Source of the DNA: Flavobacterium sp. LHD-85
Lineage (GTDB): Bacteria; Bacteroidota; Bacteroidia; Flavobacteriales; Flavobacteriaceae
Length of the DNA: 64,000 nt
Assembly: GCF_030929595.1 (NCBI RefSeq)
Contig: NZ_JAVFVR010000007.1
Location: 1-64,000, forward strand
Direction of reading: 5' to 3'
Position 1 is the first letter of the stretch. Each line of letters starts with the position of its first letter. Below, one piece after another: positions 15,841 through 23,441 of the stretch. The position numbers were made by a program, and so were the translations under genes. Below the pieces are notes generated by a model. It was not told where the DNA came from, did no database searches, and saw only the letters and a list, made by a program, of their open reading frames with translations.

Positions 15841-16407
15841 TTACTCAACACACCTGATATTATCCATAAAATAAGTGTTCGGATTGGTAACTTTTCCAGT
15901 CAACTCTGAGGTAAGTTCTCTTTTTACGATGTAATCTTCTATATTGGTTAGATATTTTACTCGCATAATCGAGATTGGCGATTTTTTTAATTCTTCATAA
16001 TTGTCTTTCATAAACAAGAAAATCCCTGTGTTGACACGATTATTAAAACCTTTTTCATCACGAATTAATGTTCCGCAATTTTCTTGATTGATATGCATTA
16101 ATGTTACAATTTTTCCGTTCTCTAATTGTAAAAAGATTTTTGAATTTTTATCAAAACAATTGGCTTTAATAAAATCTTTGCTTTTTTGAATCGCTTGCAG
16201 ATTTAAAGTTGGCAATCCGTCGGTTTGGGCTAATGAAAAGAAAATGTAATTAGAGTTTCCTCCAAAATATTTCTCACTCATTAAGTACTCGTTGGTTACT
16301 TTGTAGCTTCCAATCGAGTCATTTACATTTACACTGTATTCACATGGTTTTTGGGCAAATGCGGAAAAAGTCAATAAAAAAAGAGTTAGGGTAATTAGTT
16401 GTTTCAT
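15841..16407 (-). CDS. Secreted hypothetical protein
   Basis: A 188-residue protein with a clear signal peptide ending near FAFA-QK and four cysteines in the mature part (CEYSV, NCFDK, NCGTL, RCVE). I do not recognise a family. It begins four bases after the THUMP-like methyltransferase gene, so it is co-transcribed with it and with the transporter upstream. It is probably periplasmic; the function is unknown. Confidence 0.7.
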   Translation of the reverse strand: MKQLITLTLFLLTFSAFAQKPCEYSVNVNDSIGSYKVTNEYLMSEKYFGGNSNYIFFSLAQTDGLPTLNLQAIQKSKDFIKANCFDKNSKIFLQLENGKIVTLMHINQENCGTLIRDEKGFNNRVNTGIFLFMKDNYEELKKSPISIMRVKYLTNIEDYIVKRELTSELTGKVTNPNTYFMDNIRCVE

Positions 16408-16411
16408 TGTA

Positions 16412-17593
16412 TTAGTTTATTTTGGTGCAAATTAAAACTATTTTGTTATCTTTTACATCAGTTGTAAAAAAACAATACAAATTACCTCCGTTTTTTATTT
16501 TCCACTTTTTTCTAATGTTTTCAACCGTTTCAGGGAAATTACGAGTGGTAATATTTGCCTGTTTATTTGCCAGTTCGTTTTTCATCTCATTTTTGTTGTA
16601 CGAAAAGGCTTTTTGAATCTCAAATTTTCTTCCAGGAAAATCTATTAAATCCTCAGAAGTATACAAATGAGAATGTTTGTGAAGTTTATCAATTTGAAAA
16701 GTAATGCTTACTTCGTCAAAACCGCCAGATTTCATAATTGCAGCATTTGGCTCGTAAAGATATTTCTTTGGAAAATCATAAAGCGGATAGGAGATTTCTT
16801 TGCCTAAAACAAACTCAAAAGTTTCTGTTTTTTCTTTTAAAATATTAGCAGTTTTTAAAGTAATTTCGTTTGAATAACCTTTGTGAATTTCAAAAAGCAA
16901 CTCTTTAACTTCATTTTCGAGCGCTATAATATGAATGTTTTTGACATTTTTTAATTCTGATAATCCTGCCGAAATATCTAATAAAGGTGCTGTTTTAATT
17001 AAAATATGATCTGATTTTTCGAAATAGAAATCAAGCAATTCAGGAACGTTTGGAAGGCAGTCTTTCAGCATGAAAACTTTGCCTTTGCTATCGTTTCTTC
17101 GTGAAGGATCAATATAAATCCAGTCAAATTTCTGATCGATTTTTTCTAATAAATGGATTGAATCGCCAGCATGGAAAGTGCAATTCTCAACTTGTAATTG
17201 TTTAAAATTGTGCGATACTATTGCTGATAATTCTTCATTGATTTCGCAATGCGTTATTGATTTGAATTTTTTAGAAAAATAATAATCATCAACACCAAAA
17301 CCGCCAGTTAAATCAATCAGAGATTCACCATTTATTAAAGAAGCTTTGTAAGCAGCAGTTTTTTCTGAAGATGTTTGTTCGACAGAGATTTTACTTGGAT
17401 AAATGATGTTTTCGGCAGCAAACCAAGTAGGGAGTTTTTCCTTTGCTTTTGTTCGGGCTTCAATCTGATTTAAAATCAAAATCCAGTCCAGATCGGGAAA
17501 TGGATTTTTTTGCAGTGCCAATTTTGTTATATCTGCACCAGTATTTTGAATTATATATTCTTGAATTTCTGGATGCAAAATAGGATTGTTCAA
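16412..17593 (-). CDS. Class I SAM methyltransferase with THUMP-like domain
   Basis: A 393-residue protein. The central Rossmann methyltransferase domain shows LIDLTGGFGVDDYYFS (SAM motif I), HCEINEEL (motif II) and DWIYIDPSRR (catalytic motif IV, DPSRR instead of DPPY). The C-terminal part (about 300-393) fits the THUMP-like domain of this Bacteroidetes family. Together they suggest RNA base modification, but the target nucleotide is unknown. It lies between an AI-2E-type transporter (2-base gap) and a small secreted protein (4-base gap) in one operon. Confidence 0.8.
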   Translation of the reverse strand: MNNPILHPEIQEYIIQNTGADITKLALQKNPFPDLDWILILNQIEARTKAKEKLPTWFAAENIIYPSKISVEQTSSEKTAAYKASLINGESLIDLTGGFGVDDYYFSKKFKSITHCEINEELSAIVSHNFKQLQVENCTFHAGDSIHLLEKIDQKFDWIYIDPSRRNDSKGKVFMLKDCLPNVPELLDFYFEKSDHILIKTAPLLDISAGLSELKNVKNIHIIALENEVKELLFEIHKGYSNEITLKTANILKEKTETFEFVLGKEISYPLYDFPKKYLYEPNAAIMKSGGFDEVSITFQIDKLHKHSHLYTSEDLIDFPGRKFEIQKAFSYNKNEMKNELANKQANITTRNFPETVENIRKKWKIKNGGNLYCFFTTDVKDNKIVLICTKIN

Positions 17594-17595
17594 AG

Positions 17596-18687
17596 CTAAA
17601 TTCTTTCGGTTAATACGGAGACAATTTTATTATTAGGAAAAAATTCTTTTAAAATTACTTTAATCATTGTAAATGCAGGGATGGCTATAATCATACCCAC
17701 AATTCCAAACGTAATACCGCTGATTAATATAACCAAGAATATTTCTAACGGGTGCGAATTTACACTTTTTGACGAAATTATTGGCTGGCTAATATTGTTG
17801 TCAATTGCCTGCACCAATAAAAAGCCAATAACAACATAAATGGTTGTTGGAAGAATTTCTGATTGAAAATCTTTTCCGATCATGCTTATCATGGTAAGAA
17901 TTCCAGCTAAGGTGGTTCCTATAATTGGTCCCAAATATGGAATTATGTTTAGGATAGCACATAAAAAGGCAATTACAAAAGCATTTTTATTTCCAAAAAT
18001 CAGCAATACAGTCAGATAAAGAATAAACACAACAATCAGCTGCAGTAATAAGCCAATGAAATAGCGTGTCAGTAAATGGTTTATTTTAGTGATTGAATTT
18101 AAAATTTTGTCTTCATTTGAATCTGGTAATATTCTTCTTGCTTGATCTTTAAAAATATCTTGATCTTTTATAAAAAAGAAAGTGATGAAAAAGACCGATA
18201 CCAATCCCATGCCCATATCGGCCATGAAGTTGATTATAGTATTGATAAATCCTGTAAAATAGCTGAAATCTAAGAAAGAAGTAATTTTAGAATCTTTAAA
18301 AACTTTGTTTAAGTCAATATGCTGAATATTAAAATACTCTTCGAGATGCGTTTCTGTTTCTATAAATTTGGTCTGAAGATGTGCTGTATCAAGAAGTGCA
18401 AGATTATTTGCTTGAGAAATAATTAAAGGAACAAATAATAAAATAAAGCCCACAATTAGAAAAATGAAAAATATAATTGTCGTTGTGGCTGCCATCGAAT
18501 TGCTAAACTTTAGTTTATTCTTTAAGAATAAGACCATCGGATTTGCAATTAGACACAATATTAATGAGATGCACAGATAGACAATCACGGTTTGGATTTC
18601 ATATAAAAAATATAAAACTATGCTAATTATTAATATGGTTGCTAAAGCTCTTAAGATCCCGTTAGAGATAGTTTTTGACGTTATCAT
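17596..18687 (-). CDS. AI-2E family transporter (PerM-like)
   Basis: A 363-residue polytopic membrane protein with about seven to eight helices: two pairs near the N-terminus, a soluble region at about 95-145, then further helices. The family hallmarks LLTRYFIGLLLQLIVVFILY and IIPYLGPIIGTTLAGI are present. Pfam AI-2E_transport covers it. Members have been linked to autoinducer export, ion antiport or general transport, so the substrate here is unknown. It is the first gene of a three-gene operon with the THUMP-like methyltransferase and a secreted protein. Confidence 0.85.
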   Translation of the reverse strand: MITSKTISNGILRALATILIISIVLYFLYEIQTVIVYLCISLILCLIANPMVLFLKNKLKFSNSMAATTTIIFFIFLIVGFILLFVPLIISQANNLALLDTAHLQTKFIETETHLEEYFNIQHIDLNKVFKDSKITSFLDFSYFTGFINTIINFMADMGMGLVSVFFITFFFIKDQDIFKDQARRILPDSNEDKILNSITKINHLLTRYFIGLLLQLIVVFILYLTVLLIFGNKNAFVIAFLCAILNIIPYLGPIIGTTLAGILTMISMIGKDFQSEILPTTIYVVIGFLLVQAIDNNISQPIISSKSVNSHPLEIFLVILISGITFGIVGMIIAIPAFTMIKVILKEFFPNNKIVSVLTERI

Positions 18688-18767
18688 ATTTAAATTTTGA
18701 GATCATAAATATAGGAAAAAGCTTTTATATTTCTAGTCTTTGGGAGTTCTAAAATAATTGACAAAAA

Positions 18768-18795
18768 AAAGGCGAGATGATTTCATCTCGCCTTT
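18768..18795 (-). terminator. Intrinsic terminator of the M43 protease gene
   Basis: A perfect 13-bp stem AAAGGCGAGATGA/TCATCTCGCCTTT with a two-base loop. On the minus strand a T-run follows the stem, 17 bases after the protease stop. Confidence 0.85.
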
Positions 18796-18811
18796 AATTA
18801 AGTTTTTTTTA

Positions 18812-19777
18812 TTATGGTTGTGCAAAAGAAGCTCTAGCACCTCCAGTTGTAAAAATAGCTGAAATTCTGTTTTTTTGACCTGTTGAGAACATGTACATTG
18901 CTGCATCATCAACATAATCCATGTAGTTCATTGTCATTTCTACAGGTGTACCTGTACAAGTGCTGTAATGAGGGTAAGCAGGAACTCCGTAGTTTGCTGT
19001 GTTATGAGTTGGAGTATCTGAAACAAGATCGCTTCCGCAAGTAGCATCTCCCCAAATGTGGCGTAAGTTCATCCAGTGACCCACTTCGTGAGTAGCTGTT
19101 CTTCCTAAGTTAAATGGCGCATTTGCAGAACCAGATAATCCGAAGTAACGAGAATCAATTACTACTCCGTCTGTAGAAGAAGCACCTCCAGGAAATTGTG
19201 CGTAACCTAAAATTCCGCCGCCAATAGCACACGACCACATGTTTAATTTTGTAGTTGGAGAAGTAGGTGCAATTCCGCCCTGAGCTGTTTTTTTCATAGC
19301 GTCATTTGTTCCCCAAGAAGTTTTAGTAGTAGATTTTCTAATAACCTGGTCTAAAACGAAAGTAATTCCAATGTTTGCTTTCACACCTGAGAATAACGCT
19401 GGTACATTATTGTAGTCAGAGTTTAAAGCATTAAAATCTTTGTTTAAAACATCGATTTGCGATTGAATTTGTGCATCTGAGATGTTTTGTGCAGCTGTTT
19501 TGTATAAAACATTCACTACAACTGGAATTTCAATTTTTCCATTTACCAGACGGCCTGTAAAATTTGAACCAGCATGTTGTGCAGTAAAAGTTTCAATTTC
19601 GTTCATTCTAATCGCCAATGAAGGATCAGCTTTTAGTTGAGCTTCTAAAACTTCTTGTGTTGCACATCCTCTCCTAGAAGCAACACTTGCATCTGCATTA
19701 GCAGAATCAGATGACTGGTCATTTTGACAAGCAAACAGCAATAATGCTGCAAATGTGGTAATGATAACTTTTTTCAT
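18812..19777 (-). CDS. M43 (pappalysin-type) zinc metalloprotease lipoprotein
   Basis: A 321-residue lipoprotein. The lipobox LLFAC gives a lipidated Cys17. The catalytic zinc motif HEVGHWMNLRH is at 230-240, followed by a Met-turn-type MNYMDYVDD. These are the marks of the metzincin family M43, and Flavobacteria commonly encode them as secreted cytophagalysin-like enzymes. Four cysteines near the active site (WSCAIG, ATCGSD, YSTCTG) may form disulfides. It likely degrades environmental protein at the cell surface. Monocistronic, with its own terminator. Confidence 0.88.
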   Translation of the reverse strand: MKKVIITTFAALLLFACQNDQSSDSANADASVASRRGCATQEVLEAQLKADPSLAIRMNEIETFTAQHAGSNFTGRLVNGKIEIPVVVNVLYKTAAQNISDAQIQSQIDVLNKDFNALNSDYNNVPALFSGVKANIGITFVLDQVIRKSTTKTSWGTNDAMKKTAQGGIAPTSPTTKLNMWSCAIGGGILGYAQFPGGASSTDGVVIDSRYFGLSGSANAPFNLGRTATHEVGHWMNLRHIWGDATCGSDLVSDTPTHNTANYGVPAYPHYSTCTGTPVEMTMNYMDYVDDAAMYMFSTGQKNRISAIFTTGGARASFAQP

Positions 19778-20074
19778 AATAATTTGGGTTTTTTGTTATA
19801 AAAATATTGGTTAATTGAATAATAGCGCAATTTTATAACAAAAAGCTTTTCTCGCAAAATATTAGAACAAAAATTTTGTGAGAATTTTTACGACCCCTTA
19901 CAAACATTGATTCCTACAAAAAACGAATCAAAAATATTAATAAGTATTTTCTTTCTTTTGTGTTTTTTTAACGCATTTAGTCGTGATTATCTGTAGTTTA
20001 ACGATAAATGCAATAAATTGAATTGATGTAAAATTGAAATGAAGTTTCAAAAATTGTCTTCAGAATTCAATTTT

Positions 20075-20572
20075 TTATAAAGAAGTAATCTCGTAAAGTG
20101 CAATACTCGCAGCCTGCACAACATTCATACTGCTGTTTTTGCCAAACATGTCGATGTGTACGATTTGGTGAGAAAGTTTTAGAAGTTCTTCAGATATTCC
20201 GTTAATCTCACTTCCGATCAAAAGAGCAATTTTTTTATCGAAAGGAATCATAACTTCTTTTAAAGGTTTGCTGTCTGAAGTGATTTCTAAGGCAATAATT
20301 TCAAAATTATTATCAGTTAAATAGGAGTGAAGTTCAGTATAATCTTCAATAGTAGAATGTGGCACATGAAGATGTGTGCTGCGCGAAGTTTTATTGATTT
20401 TACGAGGTGTCAGCGGAATGTCTTTTCCGAAAAAGATAATATTCTCAACTCCGAAAGCCTCAGAAATTCTAAATAAAGAACCAATATTCTGCTGAAAGTA
20501 AATATGATCGCATACCAAAGTAATGGGAAATGTTTTTCTTTCAAATTGATTTTCTTCGTGGGTTAGTTGCAT
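20075..20572 (-). CDS. SpoU/TrmH-family RNA 2'-O-methyltransferase
   Basis: A 165-residue SPOUT methyltransferase domain with no N-terminal RNA-binding extension. The three SpoU motifs are seen: NIGSLFRISEAFG (motif 1), IALLIGSEINGIS (motif 2) and MNVVQAASIALYE (motif 3, the knot). It adds 2'-O-methyl groups to tRNA or rRNA; the position cannot be decided from the sequence. It stands alone, with a short repeat-rich gap before the DUF4159 gene. Confidence 0.88.
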   Translation of the reverse strand: MQLTHEENQFERKTFPITLVCDHIYFQQNIGSLFRISEAFGVENIIFFGKDIPLTPRKINKTSRSTHLHVPHSTIEDYTELHSYLTDNNFEIIALEITSDSKPLKEVMIPFDKKIALLIGSEINGISEELLKLSHQIVHIDMFGKNSSMNVVQAASIALYEITSL

Positions 20573-20579
20573 TTTTTGT

Positions 20580-20697
20580 TAGTGAAAAGTGATTAGTAAT
20601 TAGTAATAAGTAAATAGTAAATAGTGTTGAGTCCGAATCTAAATAATTTTCTCTTTTAAATTGAAATTACTAGTAACTAATTACTTGGGACTAGTTA
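20580..20697. repeat. AT-rich TAGTAA/ATTAGTA repeat tract
   Basis: The gap holds many overlapping copies of ATTAGTA-like and AGTAAATAGT-like words, first on one strand and then inverted (ACTAGTAACTAATTAC, then CTAGTTACTAATTAG). It can fold into alternative hairpins. It looks like a degenerate interspersed repeat, and the final hairpin may help stop the minus-strand DUF4159 transcript. Confidence 0.4.
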
Positions 20698-21336
20698 CTA
20701 ATTAGTAAAAATATAATTGATAATGTTTGCGCCCATTTTCAAGGCTTTGTCCCTTACATTTGCAGGATCATTATGTACTTCAGCATCTTCCCAGCCGTCG
20801 CCTAAATCGCATTCGTAAGTATAAAGTAAAACCAGTTTATTGTCTATAAAAATTCCGAAAGCCTGAGGACGAGTTCCGTCATGTTCGTGAATTTTTGGTA
20901 ATCCGTTCGGAAAAGGAAATGGCTTCTGAAAAATAGGATGATTTGCCGGAATTTCGACTAAATTATTATTTGGAAATATCTTTTTGATTTCTTTTCGAAT
21001 AAACTGATCCATTCCGTAATTATCATCAATATGCAGAAAACCTCCAGCGGTCAGATAATTTCTCAAGTTTGTTACGTCTGCATCGCTAAAAACTACATTT
21101 CCATGACCTGTCATGTGTACAAACGGATAGGAAAGTAAATCTGGATTGCTTGGTTCTACCGTTGATGGTTTGTTTTTGATGCGAGTATTAATATTGGCAT
21201 TGCAAAAACTTATTAGATTAGGCAAAGAAGTAGGATTTGCGTACCAATCGCCGCCACCGCTGTATTTAAGCAAAGCAATTTCTTGAGAAAAAGAAACACT
21301 TGAAAAGAGTAACAATAAGTAAAATATTTTTTTCAT
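20698..21336 (-). CDS. Secreted DUF4159 protein
   Basis: A 212-residue protein with a signal peptide (about 1-17, ending FS-QE). A DUF4159 fold follows, a flavodoxin/glutamine-amidotransferase-like domain. Recognisable features are KYSGGGDWYANPTSLPNL near the start, then MTGHGNVVFSDADV, GGFLHIDDNYGMD and TYECDLGDGWED. The family is often found beside MoxR/BatA-type gliding and stress genes, which are absent here. Function is unknown. The gene downstream of it in transcription order is the SpoU methylase. Confidence 0.8.
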   Translation of the reverse strand: MKKIFYLLLLFSSVSFSQEIALLKYSGGGDWYANPTSLPNLISFCNANINTRIKNKPSTVEPSNPDLLSYPFVHMTGHGNVVFSDADVTNLRNYLTAGGFLHIDDNYGMDQFIRKEIKKIFPNNNLVEIPANHPIFQKPFPFPNGLPKIHEHDGTRPQAFGIFIDNKLVLLYTYECDLGDGWEDAEVHNDPANVRDKALKMGANIINYIFTN

Positions 21337-21368
21337 ATAATTTTAATTATAAGGCTTTATCGTACTAT

Positions 21369-21499
21369 TTGTCATTTCGAGGAACGAGAAATCTCCACAA
21401 GTAGCTCGCCAAAGATTAGTGATTTTCTGTGCGGAGTTACTAGCGAAGATTTGCTTCGCCGATTCGCTAGCGCTCGGGTCTCCTTCGTCGAAATGACAA
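21369..21499. repeat. 131-bp palindromic interspersed repeat
   Basis: The ends TTGTCATTTCGA (21369-21380) and TCGAAATGACAA (21488-21499) are exact inverted repeats. The symmetry continues imperfectly inward (GAACGAGA against TCTCCTTC), with an inner hairpin around GCGAAG/CTTCGC. It fills the gap between rsmE and the DUF4159 gene. It has the look of a non-coding MITE- or REP-like element of Flavobacteriaceae; copies elsewhere in the genome are expected but not visible here. Confidence 0.65.
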
Positions 21500-21507
21500 G
21501 ATTGTGT

Positions 21508-22221
21508 TTAATTAGGAACTTCATTAAAAAAAACAACACTATGGCAAGCCACAACGGCAGCTGTTTCTGTTCTTAAACGGGTATTTCCTAAAGCTACGGG
21601 TTTGTAATTGTTTTCTAATGCCAATGCAATTTCTTTTTCAGAAAAATCACCTTCTGGACCAATTAAAATCGTAACATCTTCATTTGGTTTTAAAACTTCT
21701 TTCAGTGATTTTTTATCGGTTTCTTCACAATGCGCAATTAACTGTAAACCATTCTGCTTTTGTTTGATGAATTCTTTAAACGAAATAGCTTCATTTAATT
21801 TTGGAAGAAACGTTTCATTACATTGTTTCATTGCCGAAAGAATGATTTTCTCAAAACGATCACGATTAATTACTTTTCGTTCAGAACGATCGCAAAAAAT
21901 CGGGGTGATTTCTTGAATTCCAATTTCGGTAGCTTTTTCTAGAAACCATTCGAAACGATCATTCATTTTGGTTGGCGCAACGGCCAAATGCAAATGAAAT
22001 TTTGGTTTTTCAGCATTCGTAATATGTAGGACTTCAACAATGCATTTATTGTCTGAAGCCAATGTAATTTGAGTTTCAAACAATAATCCTGAACCATTTG
22101 TAACATGCAGAATATCTGCGTCTTTTTTTCTAAGGACTTTTATAATATGACGGCTTTCTTCTTTGTCAAAAGAAAAACTTTCGGTTGTCTCGTTTATGTT
22201 GGGATTAAAAAATAACTGCAT
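21508..22221 (-). CDS. rsmE: 16S rRNA m3U1498 methyltransferase RsmE
   Basis: A 237-residue protein with an N-terminal PUA-like domain and a C-terminal SPOUT domain. ESRHIIKVLRKKDAD and FHLHLAVAPTKMNDRFEW, then LIGPEGDFSEKEI and ALGNTRLRTETAAV, are standard RsmE signatures. It methylates N3 of U1498 in the 16S rRNA decoding region. The gene follows tsaD by three bases on the same strand, so both are likely in one operon serving translation fidelity. Length is normal for the family. Confidence 0.93.
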   Translation of the reverse strand: MQLFFNPNINETTESFSFDKEESRHIIKVLRKKDADILHVTNGSGLLFETQITLASDNKCIVEVLHITNAEKPKFHLHLAVAPTKMNDRFEWFLEKATEIGIQEITPIFCDRSERKVINRDRFEKIILSAMKQCNETFLPKLNEAISFKEFIKQKQNGLQLIAHCEETDKKSLKEVLKPNEDVTILIGPEGDFSEKEIALALENNYKPVALGNTRLRTETAAVVACHSVVFFNEVPN

Positions 22222-22224
22222 GAT

Positions 22225-23247
22225 TTAAAATTCGATTCTTGCTTTAGAAACCACTGCAGAAGTTTCAAAACGATTAGATAAGTATTTTTGGTATCCTACA
22301 ATTCCAATCATTGCAGCATTGTCTGTTGTATATTCAAATTTTGGAATAAAAGTTTTCCAGCCGTATTTGCTCTCTGTTTCTTTTAGTGTATTTCTGATTC
22401 CTGAATTTGCCGAAACTCCACCGCCAATGGCAATTTGTGTAATTCCGGTTTCTTTAACAGCCAGTTTAATTTTATCCATCAAAATTTCGATAATTGTGTG
22501 CTGAATAGAGGCGCAAATATCATTCAGATTTTCTTCGATAAAATTCGGATTCTGCTGTTTGTTTTTTTGAATGAAATATAAAATAGCTGTTTTCAATCCC
22601 GAGAAACTAAAATCTAATCCCGGAACTTTTGGTTTGGTAAAAGGAAACGCTTTCGGATTTCCTTCCTTTGCATATTTATCGATCAAAGGTCCGCCAGGGT
22701 AAGGAAGTCCAAGAATTTTGGCACTTTTATCAAAAGCTTCTCCGACAGCATCATCTGTAGTTTCTCCGATAATTTCCATATCAAAAAAACTATTCACTTT
22801 TACAATCTGAGTATGTCCGCCACTTATGGTTAAAGCTAAAAAAGGAAATTCAGGTTTATCGTAGCCTTCTTCATCGATAAAATGAGCCAATATATGAGCA
22901 TGCATGTGATTTACAGCAATTAACGGAACATTTAATGCTAATGATAATGATTTACTGAAAGAAGTTCCCACCAATAGAGAGCCCATTAGGCCTGGACCTT
23001 GAGTAAATGCGATTGCGCTTAGCTGTTCTTTTTGTACATTTGCTTTACGAAGTGCAGCATCTATCACAGGGACAATATTCTGCTGGTGCGCGCGTGAGGC
23101 CAATTCAGGAACAACACCTCCGTATTGATTATGAATTAATTGATTGGCTACAACATTTGACAATACTTTGTCGTTATGTAAAACCGCGGCAGCAGTATCA
23201 TCGCATGAACTTTCGATGGCTAGAATAAAAACCTCTGGATTTTGCAT
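22225..23247 (-). CDS. tsaD: tRNA t6A threonylcarbamoyltransferase TsaD
   Basis: A 340-residue ASKHA-fold protein starting MQNPEVFILAIESSCDDTAA. The metal-binding HMHAH is at about residues 114-118, and family motifs include TQGPGLMGSLLVG, SGGHTQ and GGGVSANSGIR. With TsaB/TsaE it transfers the threonylcarbamoyl group to A37 of ANN-reading tRNAs. The frame is open to 23280, but the ATG at 23247 fits the family N-terminus; the extra eleven residues lack support. Co-directional with rsmE, three bases apart. Confidence 0.95.
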   Translation of the reverse strand: MQNPEVFILAIESSCDDTAAAVLHNDKVLSNVVANQLIHNQYGGVVPELASRAHQQNIVPVIDAALRKANVQKEQLSAIAFTQGPGLMGSLLVGTSFSKSLSLALNVPLIAVNHMHAHILAHFIDEEGYDKPEFPFLALTISGGHTQIVKVNSFFDMEIIGETTDDAVGEAFDKSAKILGLPYPGGPLIDKYAKEGNPKAFPFTKPKVPGLDFSFSGLKTAILYFIQKNKQQNPNFIEENLNDICASIQHTIIEILMDKIKLAVKETGITQIAIGGGVSANSGIRNTLKETESKYGWKTFIPKFEYTTDNAAMIGIVGYQKYLSNRFETSAVVSKARIEF

Positions 23248-23268
23248 ATAAAGGCACAAATTTTGAAT

Positions 23269-23276
23269 TATATTTG
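23269..23276 (+). promoter_or_regulatory. Candidate -7 box for tamB
   Basis: TATATTTG fits TAnnTTTG and would start transcription near 23281. A TTTG lies upstream at 23241-23244, but the 24-base spacing is long. If used, the message starts well before both possible tamB start sites. Confidence 0.4.
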
Positions 23277-23441
23277 ACAAATCAAATTATTAAATTTCTT
23301 TGATTTAAGCAGTGCCCCAAAATTAAAGAATTTTTATCAAAAACAGCCGTTCTTTGTCTGTTCAAATAAATTAAAAGAAAAACTAAAATTAAAGAAGCTA
23401 TCAAAAAAGTAAAGAAAATAATATCTAGAACCCTAATTGGG

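Noticed and set aside
21372..21554. Minus-strand 60-residue reading frame at the rsmE end
   Set aside because: It is made up largely of the palindromic repeat at 21369-21499 and overlaps the 3' end of rsmE in another frame.
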